A DNA stretch of 39,034 bases from a virus: positions 1 to 39,034 of IMG/VR virus record IMGVR_UViG_3300042406_000792; one strand, written 5' to 3'. The notes beneath the pieces are model-generated. The model was not told the origin of the DNA. It worked only from the letters and a program-made list of their open reading frames with translations, and ran no database searches. Made by a program: the position numbers and the translations under genes. Positions 1 to 7,389 of the stretch are shown piece after piece (within the stretch, counting starts at the first letter, position 1; each line of letters begins with the position of its first letter).

Positions 1-223
1 CTTGAATAGTTGTTATTGCTTGCGTCTGCACTGACAAGCCATTCCGGCGCGTTGTGGCGGTTGCCGGCGCTTCTTAACAGGCTTTGCAATATCTCTAGGT
101 GCGCGGTTGAATTCGCCGCTCCGGGTGGCGTTACGTAGTTCATCCCCTTCGGGATGTCCAAGAATGAACCGCTTTGCAATGTTTGGTAGTCGGTCTCCTT
201 CTGCGTCACCGGGCTGAAGGTGC
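1..223. repeat. Contig-end overlap, left copy
   Basis: This stretch aligns without gaps to 38812-39034. Positions 97-223 are identical over 127 bp, and seven mismatches all lie in the first 96 bases (15, 18, 19, 20, 27, 87, 96). It is internal portal coding sequence, not a non-coding terminal repeat. The simplest reading is assembly overlap of a circular or circularly permuted genome; 127 is a common largest k-mer length. In the portal frame six of the seven differences are synonymous (AGC/TCA serine, AAT/AAC, GCA/GCC, CTA/CTC) and one changes Leu to Phe, so the divergent part looks like a real co-occurring strain variant and not random error. Confidence 0.93.
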
Positions 224-1193
224 TGTAGTCTGTCATGCCGGCGTTGAAGGTCTCTACCTGTCCCACGGTGTTGTTGTCGTGTTGCCTGATTCCCGCGATG
301 GCCGCTTGCACCGCGGCGCCTTCGCCAAGGTTCTGGCGCAATTTTGCCGCCACCATGAAGGCGTCGAGGGTCTCATAAGAGAAGTCGCTTAGTCCGCGCT
401 TGATGGCCCTCTTTACGTTGCACTTGATATGGACCACGTCCTCGCTAGGCACTTCTTCGCCAATGCCGTCGCGGGCATCTTCCTTGCCACCCGGCGCCAG
501 GTAGTGAACGTAATAAGCCCGCACGTTGAATACGTCGTCTAGGTCTGTTTTGATGCCGTAGGCCCAATCTGCCAGCTCATGCCCCGGCGGCTGGAATATC
601 TGCTCCGGTTCGATGGTGCGAATGTTAAGCTTGCCGTTCTCCTGAAAGAATAACCGAATGAAGGCTTCGCCGTCCTCGCGGGAGCGCTGGAAGATTTCCT
701 GCTCCATTTCCGACCATGCGTTCCGCTCGCAAAATTCGTCGATGATGCGCTGCACCCGATCCATGGTGCTTTGGTCGATATCGACTCCCTTCCGCGGCTG
801 GGCCTTGTACGTATAGCCGGTGCCGATGACATAGCTTGTCAACCCGTTCAGCAGGCCTTGCGCGTTGGGGTTCATCGTGGTGAGCATCCGGGCTTGGGCC
901 CGAATCAGGCTAAGCTGTTGCTCCGAATACCAGAACGGAAAGTTGGAACCATACCGCCTGTCGGTGGGTTGGCTAATCGGGTAGGAAAGCATTCCACCGT
1001 CGCGATACCGGGCCAAGATGTCCGAATATGCGGTGAGCCAATAATCGGACCCAGCGTAAGACTCTTGCAAAGTCTTGGCGCGTTTTAGCCGGCTGATCTT
1101 TAATTCTTCCTCAAGGTTTTCGCGAACCTGGCGGGGGCTTGGCGCCGCGGGTTGTGGCTGCTTGCCGGTGATGCGTTCCCAAAATGTGCTCAT
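1..1193 (-). CDS. Phage portal protein, N-terminal part (continues across the contig join)
   Basis: The gene starts at the ATG at 1193 and stays open to base 1, continuing at 38811-38052. Together that is 651 codons (650 aa). The translation begins MSTFWERITGK and has the pattern of lambda-type portals: an N-terminal clip and stem region, a central GEAFIRLF segment followed by IRTIEPEQI, and a late SLLRSAGNRHNAPEWLV segment. The portal forms the dodecameric DNA gate at the capsid vertex and docks the terminase. The start overlaps the terL stop as ATGA, which indicates translational coupling. The length is above a typical lambda-type portal because of an extra C-terminal domain, described with the other half. 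Confidence 0.9.
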   Translation of the reverse strand, partial: MSTFWERITGKQPQPAAPSPRQVRENLEEELKISRLKRAKTLQESYAGSDYWLTAYSDILARYRDGGMLSYPISQPTDRRYGSNFPFWYSEQQLSLIRAQARMLTTMNPNAQGLLNGLTSYVIGTGYTYKAQPRKGVDIDQSTMDRVQRIIDEFCERNAWSEMEQEIFQRSREDGEAFIRLFFQENGKLNIRTIEPEQIFQPPGHELADWAYGIKTDLDDVFNVRAYYVHYLAPGGKEDARDGIGEEVPSEDVVHIKCNVKRAIKRGLSDFSYETLDAFMVAAKLRQNLGEGAAVQAAIAGIRQHDNNTVGQVETFNAGMTDYSTFSPVTQKETDYQTLQSGSFLDIPKGMNYVTPPGAANSTAHLEILQSLLRSAGNRHNAPEWLVSADASNNNYS

Positions 1194-2689
1194 GCTCGAA
1201 GCCTCCGCACCGGCGCCGCCGATTGTCTGCCGTTGAATTGTTCGATCATAACACGAAGCGCCATTTCTAGACTATCGGGCCCGTCGTCATGGTCCGCGGT
1301 GGGGAAGTCTCGCAATTGGTCTACCAGAAGCTTCGTGCCGGGGCTTGCCGACTTGAAGCGTATGGTCCCTTGCCCGAGGTAGGGTCCAAGGCGCCGGATT
1401 CTTACAAGCTTGTTTACGCTGTTGTGAAGGGGCACCACCGGTATGGGCATGCCCGCGGCTCGGGCCCGTTCCGATAGCTGCACCGCCAAGAGCTCTTGAA
1501 ACTGGTTCGCCTCCACCACTACCGCGGTGGCGCCGAAGTTCCGCTGGTGTTCTAGGGTGGCGTCGATGATTGCTTCCGAAGTCCGGCGCGCAAGGTCCGC
1601 TTCCACGTATAGGGTGCCGTCGCGATCTCGGCCAAGCATTACGATTGCTGAATAGTCGCCCTGCCTGCCGTCCCTTCCCTTGGACGGGTCCACCGCTATG
1701 GTGCGCGCTGTAATCGTGTTGGGCCAATCGTCAAACCAGATTCCCTTGCCGAAGTAATCCTCGGGCCACTCGGTGCCGCCGCCGCTCCGCGGTTGCTGTT
1801 GGTATAGCGCGCTCCACTGGTAGTCGCCGATGGAAGCTTTCATCCGCTCTAAATCGGGAAGGTCAAACCGTTCCGGCCACAATGCCTGCCCATGGGTCCG
1901 CTTGTCATAGGCCGCGGGTTCCGGCGGCGCAATAGCCGGGAGGTTGATCAGGTCCCACTGGTCGGCGCCGGCTTCCGCTTGCGCCAGCGCCAATAGCTTG
2001 CCTGCCAGGTCTTCGGTGTGCCACCGGGTCATCACTACCAGGATTCGGGCATCGGCTTCCTGTCGAGTGGAAAGGGTGCTGGTGTACCAGTCCCACGTAC
2101 TCTGTCGATAGCTGGCGCTGTCGGCTTCCTCGCGGTTCTTCACCGGGTCATCGACAATAAGCCAGCTCCCGCCCATGCCGGTGATACCGCCGCCGACGCC
2201 GGCGCTTCGGTATACGCCACGCCGGCCAACAATCTCGAACAGGTCAGAATTACGGAGCCAGCTTCCTGAAACGGTTCGGTTGCCGCCGTCGTTTAGGCGC
2301 GTCTCGGGAAACAACCGTTGATAAGCCGGGGTATCCATCACGCGCTGAACGTCTCGGTTGTTCCGGCTCGCAAGGTCCGCGCTGTAGCTCGCCGCGATGA
2401 TGGAAGCGTCTGGATTGATCCCGAGAAGGAAAGCCGGAAGGCGCCGGCTGATTAGCTCGCTCTTCCCGTGCCTCGGCGGTAGGCTGACGATAAGTCGCCT
2501 AGCCTGCCCGGTGATCATGCCGGCGATGCGCTCTCCAATGAGGTGGTGATACCATGCCGGCTGATATTCCGGCATTGTGTACTGGGCGAAGCTAACCAGG
2601 CTCCGCCTGGCCTGCCTCCGGCGTAGAAGCTCCGCCGCCGCCGCCGGTGGCGCCACTGGCGCGGGCTGCGATCCTGGCGAGCTGTTCAT
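1190..2689 (-). CDS. terL: Terminase large subunit (packaging ATPase/nuclease)
   Basis: This 499-aa protein is the motor that translocates DNA into the prohead and cuts it. Residues 71-78 (PPRHGKSE) are the Walker A-like loop typical of TerL, 176-181 (WLIVDD) are Walker B, and VVMTRWHTED near 218-227 matches the coupling region. The C-terminal RNase H-like nuclease is marked by AVDPSKGRDG (D334), VVVEANQFQ and a late DGPDSLEMAL acidic site. The start at 2689 lies 98 bp inside terS but has a strong GGAGG about 8 nt upstream, so I keep it. The stop overlaps the portal start as ATGA. Confidence 0.95.
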   Translation of the reverse strand: MNSSPGSQPAPVAPPAAAAELLRRRQARRSLVSFAQYTMPEYQPAWYHHLIGERIAGMITGQARRLIVSLPPRHGKSELISRRLPAFLLGINPDASIIAASYSADLASRNNRDVQRVMDTPAYQRLFPETRLNDGGNRTVSGSWLRNSDLFEIVGRRGVYRSAGVGGGITGMGGSWLIVDDPVKNREEADSASYRQSTWDWYTSTLSTRQEADARILVVMTRWHTEDLAGKLLALAQAEAGADQWDLINLPAIAPPEPAAYDKRTHGQALWPERFDLPDLERMKASIGDYQWSALYQQQPRSGGGTEWPEDYFGKGIWFDDWPNTITARTIAVDPSKGRDGRQGDYSAIVMLGRDRDGTLYVEADLARRTSEAIIDATLEHQRNFGATAVVVEANQFQELLAVQLSERARAAGMPIPVVPLHNSVNKLVRIRRLGPYLGQGTIRFKSASPGTKLLVDQLRDFPTADHDDGPDSLEMALRVMIEQFNGRQSAAPVRRLRA

Positions 2690-3026
2690 CGGTTAGTTCC
2701 TCCGCGGGTTGCGATATCGTCACCCGGGTCTCTTGCTGTATTTCCTGCCGATCCACGTAGCCGCGCTTCCTGCCAATGGTGCGCAAGGCGAATTGAATAG
2801 CCCACGGCTGCTCCGTCACCACCGCCTTGTTGAATGCGCTCTCGGCGTTGTCAACAATGCTTTCTCGGAAGTCTTTTGTAAGTTGCAATAACCGCGGGTG
2901 CCTTTCAACAAAACGCCAAAGCCCGTCGCGGGTGGCGCCAAGTCTGCGCGCCGCCGCCGCTATGTTGCCAGTGCAAGCCGTCAAGGCTGCAAAGACTTCA
3001 TTCTGCTTTAGTCGCGGACCACCCAT
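2592..3026 (-). CDS. terS: Terminase small subunit
   Basis: This 144-aa protein is the DNA-recognition subunit of the packaging motor. Residues 9-40 form a helix-turn-helix (KQNEVFAALTACTGNIAAAARRLG, read as NEVFAALTAC and NIAAAARRLG), followed by a helical oligomerisation region. The C-terminus is low-complexity, with a Gly/Ala run and TPEAGQAEPG. It directly precedes and overlaps terL, the normal order. It follows a 47-bp gap after the methyltransferase stop that holds an AT-rich stretch (GTAATAATC), a possible -10 region, but I cannot define a good -35. Assignment rests on size, HTH and position. Confidence 0.85.
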   Translation of the reverse strand: MGGPRLKQNEVFAALTACTGNIAAAARRLGATRDGLWRFVERHPRLLQLTKDFRESIVDNAESAFNKAVVTEQPWAIQFALRTIGRKRGYVDRQEIQQETRVTISQPAEELTDEQLARIAARASGATGGGGGASTPEAGQAEPG

Positions 3027-3073
3027 CTTGCCCCTTCTGTGCTACTTTTGATTATTACAACAACCCAAACAGC

Positions 3074-4138
3074 CTAATCATCTTGTTTTACCGGCCTTAG
3101 CCATTGATCAATAACGGCCCGTGCCACCTGTTCTGTCATTTTCGGCGGTACGCTCATGCCTACCATATATTTGCCGATCCTGTCAGTCTTTGCGTGGTAA
3201 TCGTCAGGGAAACTTCCAAAACGTTTAGTTTCCCGAAAAGTAACATTCCGGCATTCGTCCCAATGTCTAATAACAGGAGTTGATGGAACAGTGATGCAAG
3301 GAGAATTTTTATCTAATTTCTTTATTGAAAAGCCTGTTTGCTTTCCCGTCTCCCTCATTGCTGGCTTTCCGTAATTTGATCCGCATTTTGTTTTGTGCCA
3401 CCACTTCCTATCGTTTGCTGTCGCCGCGGTTTCTTCACGTTCACCCGCCGTCAATTCTTGCACATCCCTTGTCGCTTCGCCAGCGCTAATCCATCGGTGC
3501 TTCGGCGCAAATTTCAACAATGGCGCCTCAATATCGTTTCGCAAAGCAACAAAAAACACTCGCTCCCGGCGTTGCGGTACGCCACAATCTGCCGCATTCA
3601 CAAGGAACAATTGCGGCCTGTATCCAATTTCCTTTAGTCTTTCCATCACAAGCTTCGTGTAACCTTTTGCGTTGCCCATGATCATTCCCTTGACGTTTTC
3701 CGCTATGGCAACGCGGGGCTTTAAGCGCTCCACCAGGTCAAGGTAATCAAAGAACAAATCGCTCAGTACCTGAGAAGCTTGCCCTTCCCGAAAGTGCTTT
3801 TTTTTACCCCAATCTTTTTGTCGATTCCCCGCCATTGAAAACGTGCTGCATGGTGGCGATCCATCAAGAATATCCAAGGCGAATAGTTCTTCGGGAAGCT
3901 CCGCGGTTAACAAGTCACGAATCGGGCAAAGATAATATAAGGGCGGGTTAAGGTTCTTTTTGTAATGCCACGCCATTTCCGGGTCGATATCGTTTGCCGC
4001 CACAATCTTGCAGCCTGCCCGCTTATACCCCATTGAAGAGCCGCCGCCACAAGCAAACGTGGACATAACCTTGATGCCGTTTTGAGGCACTGAATCAAGG
4101 TCCGATAGCTTCCAACTTATTTCGCTAAGCTCTTTCAT
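3074..4138 (-). CDS. C5-cytosine DNA methyltransferase
   Basis: This 354-aa protein methylates cytosine at C5 using S-adenosylmethionine. Counting from the ATG at 4138, motif I is FACGGGSSMG (28-37), motif IV is DGSPPCS with catalytic Cys97, motif VI is ENVKG (147-151), motif VIII is QRRERVF (189-195), and the C-terminal motif X is GKYMVGMSVPP. All core motifs are intact. The start was chosen where the gene overlaps the ParB-like stop by 14 bp. The gene is visibly AT-richer than its neighbours, which suggests recent acquisition. No cognate restriction gene is adjacent, so protection of phage DNA against host restriction is the likely role. Confidence 0.95.
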   Translation of the reverse strand: MKELSEISWKLSDLDSVPQNGIKVMSTFACGGGSSMGYKRAGCKIVAANDIDPEMAWHYKKNLNPPLYYLCPIRDLLTAELPEELFALDILDGSPPCSTFSMAGNRQKDWGKKKHFREGQASQVLSDLFFDYLDLVERLKPRVAIAENVKGMIMGNAKGYTKLVMERLKEIGYRPQLFLVNAADCGVPQRRERVFFVALRNDIEAPLLKFAPKHRWISAGEATRDVQELTAGEREETAATANDRKWWHKTKCGSNYGKPAMRETGKQTGFSIKKLDKNSPCITVPSTPVIRHWDECRNVTFRETKRFGSFPDDYHAKTDRIGKYMVGMSVPPKMTEQVARAVIDQWLRPVKQDD

Positions 4139-4637
4139 TGTTAAACTCAAATTTACATTTCGGGCAAATCGTATCAAACTCAAATTCTTCCACGTCTACT
4201 TCTTCCGTCTGGCCTTCTTCCGTGCCAGGTATCACTCCCGCGGCTTCCGCCAGCTCGGCCAACATCGTCGCCAGGGCCTGATTCCCCGTCTGTACATCCC
4301 TCAGCAGGCTGTCCAACTTTCCCGCGTCGCTGTCCGCCATGGCGCCAATGGGGTCGTAGGTTGCGAGTATCTTGTCGGCTTCGGACTCTGTCACATCCAA
4401 CACCAGCACCGGTATTATACCGGCGCCGACGGTTTCGCTCCTCAAGTGCCCGTCGATCAACATCAGGCCTTCCGGCGTCTCCCGGGCCAGTACCGCACCC
4501 GCAAACCCTACCTCGGCGAGAAGTCCTTGGAGCGCTTCGGCTTGGGCCTTGCCGTGGGTGCGCCAGTTCCTCGGGTTGGGAATCAGGTCACACGCCGGCA
4601 CCCGTCGAAGCTCTTTAATCCTGTCCCGAATCTTCAT
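4125..4637 (-). CDS. ParB/Spo0J-type nuclease-domain protein
   Basis: This 170-aa protein has a ParB N-terminal-like fold: VPACDLIPNPRNWRTHG (residues 13-29), a long helix, then LMLIDGHLRSE, which corresponds to the GxHR catalytic/CTP-binding loop of the family. The acidic linker (EEGQTEEVDVEEFEFD) ends in a half zinc ribbon, CPKCKFEF. The ATG at 4637 has GGGAGAAA upstream. In phages such proteins are commonly next to DNA methyltransferases, as here. Whether it binds DNA, acts as a CTPase or modifies methyltransferase activity cannot be read from the sequence. Confidence 0.85.
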   Translation of the reverse strand: MKIRDRIKELRRVPACDLIPNPRNWRTHGKAQAEALQGLLAEVGFAGAVLARETPEGLMLIDGHLRSETVGAGIIPVLVLDVTESEADKILATYDPIGAMADSDAGKLDSLLRDVQTGNQALATMLAELAEAAGVIPGTEEGQTEEVDVEEFEFDTICPKCKFEFNNERA

Positions 4638-4950
4638 ATTCAATTTCTCCCGATAACCGGTAGTCCAGTCCCTTGCCCGCGGTATGCCGATGGTGCAGGA
4701 TGGTATCGTGTTCACTGAACGGGTTCATTCCTTGCGCCACCCGTTGGGTCATCTTATCAATTTTCTCGGCGCTGCCCGGTGGCGTGTCTGTGTCCCGCGG
4801 GTCTTCGGGCCTGTCGCCAAAAAACTCCGGAAGGACCATTCGGCAAAACGTTTCCCAAGCTTCTACTTCCATCGAGATTGCGCCGCTGGCTTCCTCGATG
4901 CGCTCCACCAGCACCCTGATTAGTATCGTCTGATTATGATTGGGTTGCAT
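4615..4950 (-). CDS. Hypothetical protein (111 aa)
   Basis: The reading frame is open from the ATG at 4950 (MQPNHNQTILIRV) and overlaps the end of the RusA gene by 17 bp and the start of the ParB-like gene by 23 bp. An upstream in-frame ATG at about 4971 is also possible. The first 50 residues look alpha-helical (ILIRVLVERIEEA, then AWETFCRMVLPEFF). The rest is polar with several His residues (HDTILHHRHTAGK). I do not recognise the family. Close packing in the replication operon argues that it is real. Confidence 0.6.
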   Translation of the reverse strand: MQPNHNQTILIRVLVERIEEASGAISMEVEAWETFCRMVLPEFFGDRPEDPRDTDTPPGSAEKIDKMTQRVAQGMNPFSEHDTILHHRHTAGKGLDYRLSGEIEYEDSGQD

Positions 4951-5365
4951 CCGCGGGTCCCTTAATGCCATGGATGCGCACCCGTAGGAAGGCCCTGTCC
5001 TTGGCCTTGGGCGGGTCGCTGTAGGTGATGGTAATGCGTCGAACAATGTCGTGGTTGTCATCGGGAATGAGTCCGGCGTGAACCAAAAAATCTAGTATGG
5101 GTTTCAATACGTTGTCGATGTCGCGCCCCTTGCGCCACCCCTTCCCGCCAGTCATCCACAAACGGATTGCCACCGGGCCCGGGAAGGCTCCCGGCCTTCC
5201 GATCATTAGGTGCGAGATGCGAAGCCAGGTGAGGTAGTTACGGCTTCGGAAGACTTTGCCGCGGGAACCACGTTGCCAAATGTGGTTAATAGAAGGGGGA
5301 GGCTCAAGGCTGAATACAACCTTGGCTAACGGTGTTTGGCTTGGCCCGGGTGCGGGCTGGGTCAT
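4934..5365 (-). CDS. rusA: RusA-family Holliday junction resolvase
   Basis: This 143-aa protein has the RusA signature: an N-terminal strand with FSLEPPPSINHIW (18-30), then GRDIDNVLKPILDFL (80-94) and AGLIPDDNHD (97-106). The acidic residues D82, D84, D92 and D102/D103 and Lys88 match the family's metal site and catalytic lysine. RusA enzymes cut four-way junctions and resolve branched replication or recombination intermediates before packaging. The start at 5365 overlaps the upstream stop as ATGA, which rules out the much longer upstream extension. Confidence 0.9.
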   Translation of the reverse strand: MTQPAPGPSQTPLAKVVFSLEPPPSINHIWQRGSRGKVFRSRNYLTWLRISHLMIGRPGAFPGPVAIRLWMTGGKGWRKGRDIDNVLKPILDFLVHAGLIPDDNHDIVRRITITYSDPPKAKDRAFLRVRIHGIKGPADATQS

Positions 5366-5661
5366 TCTCGCATATCCTGATGTTCTTTGCAAACCCACCG
5401 TAAGAGCTTCCGGGCCGCCAACAGGTCCGCCACGGCTTCGTCGGCGCCTTCCCATGATCGGCTTAAGATTTCCATGACTTGGTGCTGTACCCGATCAACT
5501 GCAAACCGGTACCGCAGATTGGCAAGGTCTTGAAGTAGCTGCTTCCCGTCGGCGTTGGTAAGGCGCTTCCCGCTTTCAAGCACTGCGTCCAACCGCGCAA
5601 TGTCTGCGCAGGTAGTCACCGTGCCGGTGGAGGCGTCAATCAGCTCGGGAAGGTCAATCAT
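5362..5661 (-). CDS. Hypothetical helical protein (99 aa)
   Basis: The ATG at 5661 begins MIDLPELID and the stop overlaps the rusA start by 4 bp. The sequence is predicted helical and amphipathic (IARLDAVLESGKRL, LLQDLANLRYRF, VMEILSRSWEG), with a single Cys-containing C-terminus. There is no recognisable motif. It lies in a run of short genes between the sigma factor and rusA, and is probably an accessory protein of the early operon. Confidence 0.6.
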   Translation of the reverse strand: MIDLPELIDASTGTVTTCADIARLDAVLESGKRLTNADGKQLLQDLANLRYRFAVDRVQHQVMEILSRSWEGADEAVADLLAARKLLRWVCKEHQDMRE

Positions 5662-5671
5662 AGTGCCGCCC

Positions 5672-5857
5672 CTATTCGTCGATTAGGTCCGGTGGCTGCT
5701 GTGCTTTCCAGCACTGGCAAGTAGCCCGCTCTTGCTGAATCTGCGCCTTCAACCGTTCCACTTCTGCCGTAGCTTCCGCCCACTGGTGGGCCAGGGCTTC
5801 AAGCGCCGCCGCCATGACTTCCGGCGTTAACTGCCTCTCTATAAAATCCTTCCTCAT
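5672..5857 (-). CDS. Small coiled-coil protein, paralogue of the next gene (61 aa)
   Basis: The ATG at 5857 overlaps the stop of the upstream gene as ATGA. It contains AALEALAHQWAEATAEVERL, which aligns with AALEALALQWRAAVEENEEL in the adjacent 78-aa protein, so the two small genes appear to be a tandem duplication of one helix-forming module. The C-terminal part has a CQC motif. The heptad-like spacing suggests self-association. Function unknown. Confidence 0.6.
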   Translation of the reverse strand: MRKDFIERQLTPEVMAAALEALAHQWAEATAEVERLKAQIQQERATCQCWKAQQPPDLIDE

Positions 5858-6090
5858 GGGTTGCCCCCTAAGAATTGCCGTTTGTGATCGTCATTTAATG
5901 ATTTAAGAACACCTTGCGATGATTCGCCAAAAACAGAAAGAAGCTGTTCATGTTCGAGATTCTTTAAGCCATTAGTTCTAATAAATCGCAACGCCAAGCG
6001 CAGCTCTTCGTTTTCTTCAACCGCCGCCCTCCATTGAAGGGCCAAGGCTTCTAGCGCCGCTTTGGTCACTTGTTCGGATAACTTGTTCAT
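5854..6090 (-). CDS. Small coiled-coil protein, paralogue of the previous gene (78 aa)
   Basis: It starts at 6090, overlapping the sigma factor stop as ATGA (GAATGAAC). The shared ALEALA-QW module is at residues 12-30. The second half (LRFIRTNGLKNLEH, then LLSVFGESSQGV) has no counterpart in the shorter paralogue and is AT-richer. Direct coupling to the sigma factor raises the possibility of a partner or anti-sigma role, but nothing in the sequence shows this. Confidence 0.6.
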   Translation of the reverse strand: MNKLSEQVTKAALEALALQWRAAVEENEELRLALRFIRTNGLKNLEHEQLLSVFGESSQGVLKSLNDDHKRQFLGGNP

Positions 6091-6833
6091 TCTTCCCCTC
6101 CATCGTACCCCATAGCCCCCATCACGCTAGCAAGTTTCCGCTTGCTCTGTTTCCAGATCTGGTCCACCCGTTGCCGGGTAATACCGATTCGGCGCCCGAT
6201 GGCTCGCTCTGGTTCCTCGTCCATCCGACTCATCACGACTTCCTGTGCCCGGGCTGGAAGGCTTCGCAGGCCTTGCCGCACATCGTCCACTAGGTGAGCT
6301 TCCGGCCTTGCCGGGTCCGGCTGCCGGTGGTCCTCAATGTCGATGGTGTAGGACTCGCCATCACTGCCGCGGGTGTGCAGGGATTGCGCCGCCAGGGATT
6401 TCCTTATGCGCTCCATGCGCACATATTCAACCGCTATCGACCAGCAAACCCGGTAGCACCATGTCGAAAACGCGCCCTTGGTTCCGTCGAAACTGTGCAG
6501 GTTCCGCAGCACATTCAACGCGCATTCCTGTTGCCAGTCCTCAACGTCAATGCCCGTCGGCACCCATCGGCGCGCCGCCTTATAAACCAGCGGTAGGTTA
6601 TTGTCGTAGAATTCCCGCACTTCCGGCGCCGCCGGCGGTAGGATCTTCGACTTCCGGTAGGCTTCAACCGCTACGACGTTTGCCGCTGCTGCCGTCGGCG
6701 TCCAATACCGATGCCGGCGGTTTCGTATCATGCCGGTGGGTGGTGATATGATGCCGCGGTTCAATAAATGGGTCACGTTTGAAACGTGCATCCCGCACAT
6801 AACCGCCAGGTCTCGCGCCATGATCCGTTCCAC
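6087..6833 (-). CDS. Phage sigma-70-like factor with N-terminal MerR-type HTH
   Basis: This 248-aa protein has three parts. Residues 5-52 resemble a MerR/excisionase winged helix (LAVMCGMHVSNVTHLLNRG, then the wing RNRRHRYWTPTAAA). Residues 73-143 match sigma region 2 (DVEDWQQECALNVLRNL, FDGTKGAFSTWCYRV). Residues 188-237 match region 4 (LRSLPARAQEVVM, then the HTH IGRRIGITRQRVDQIWK). It should redirect RNA polymerase to phage promoters; the additional HTH may add its own DNA contact. The GTG at 6833 has GGGAGG 7 nt upstream, better placed than the ATG at 6821. Confidence 0.88.
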   Translation of the reverse strand: MERIMARDLAVMCGMHVSNVTHLLNRGIISPPTGMIRNRRHRYWTPTAAAANVVAVEAYRKSKILPPAAPEVREFYDNNLPLVYKAARRWVPTGIDVEDWQQECALNVLRNLHSFDGTKGAFSTWCYRVCWSIAVEYVRMERIRKSLAAQSLHTRGSDGESYTIDIEDHRQPDPARPEAHLVDDVRQGLRSLPARAQEVVMSRMDEEPERAIGRRIGITRQRVDQIWKQSKRKLASVMGAMGYDGGEE

Positions 6834-6836
6834 GGT

Positions 6837-7019
6837 TCAACCTCCCACCGATTCGATTTTCCACAACAAATCCCGCACCCACTCGGGGTGATATTCCTCT
6901 CCGCAGATTTCCGCCTTGGTGTTTTCGCGCAAGGCCTCCGCGACTTCCTTCAAGATGCCCTGATACATCATGATTGCAAGCTTGGCGCTTGCAAAGTCTG
7001 AGATGGTGTAGCTCGCCAT
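6837..7019 (-). CDS. Hypothetical small protein (60 aa)
   Basis: The ATG at 7019 overlaps the upstream stop as TGATG. The product is helical with a mixed N-terminal segment (FASAKLAIMMYQGIL) and an acidic middle, ending WVRDLLWKIESVGG. It has no known motif. It immediately precedes the sigma factor by 3 nt, within one transcription unit. Confidence 0.6.
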   Translation of the reverse strand: MASYTISDFASAKLAIMMYQGILKEVAEALRENTKAEICGEEYHPEWVRDLLWKIESVGG

Positions 7020-7264
7020 CACTGGTTCTCCATCGCAATATCAAATATCTTTTGAATAATTATCGGTGTTTCTGGTTTCAAATCTGCATTGTTATTTATG
7101 TAATCATCTTCAATTATCCCTACAATTCCACCAAACGCTGCTCTGTAATGAACAAGAAGTTCTTTTGCCTTATCAATGCCAATGTTATCTATAGTTTCAT
7201 CTTTAAGAGGCGATACAAAATCATCTAAATTCCGCATCAAAGAATCAGTATGAAACCGCATCAT
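7019..7264 (-). CDS. Hypothetical AT-rich small protein (81 aa)
   Basis: The start is the ATGATG at 7264, overlapping the stop of the small membrane protein. The sequence (MMRFHTDSLMRNL, GIDKAKELLVHYRAA, DDYINNNADLKPE) is unrelated to anything I recognise. Base composition is far more AT-rich than the flanking genes, with many Asn, Ile and Asp codons. This suggests recent horizontal entry of this single gene into the early operon. Confidence 0.6.
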   Translation of the reverse strand: MMRFHTDSLMRNLDDFVSPLKDETIDNIGIDKAKELLVHYRAAFGGIVGIIEDDYINNNADLKPETPIIIQKIFDIAMENQ

Positions 7265-7389
7265 GCAAACACTCCTAAAAACGACAAGAAAAACACCCAA
7301 GTTAACCCAAACACAAAACAAACCAGCACGCAGAAAAACGCCCACGCCAATAACATGGCCACCGGTGTGGGCGGGCTTCGTTCCATCAT
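7261..7389 (-). CDS. Small transmembrane protein (42 aa)
   Basis: The frame starts at an ATGATG overlapping the primase-helicase stop and ends TGA overlapping the next ATG, so it is coupled at both ends. After a short N-terminus (MMERSPPTPV) the protein is almost entirely hydrophobic: two candidate membrane segments, MLLAWAFFCVLVCFVF and WVFFLSFLGVF. Small membrane proteins in phage early regions may be superinfection-exclusion factors or membrane anchors for replication; which applies is unknown. The tight double overlap is my main evidence that it is translated. Confidence 0.7.
   Translation of the reverse strand: MMERSPPTPVAMLLAWAFFCVLVCFVFGLTWVFFLSFLGVFA

Noticed and set aside
1-223. Biological direct terminal repeat of the virion DNA
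   Set aside because: It is coding portal sequence, the exact identity is 127 bp, and the rest diverges at the outer end only. Assembly overlap of a circular map explains this better than a fixed terminal repeat.
1193-2689. terL starting after the terS stop instead of overlapping it by 98 bp
   Set aside because: No good start codon with a Shine-Dalgarno lies just after the terS stop, whereas the ATG at 2689 has GGAGG at ideal spacing.
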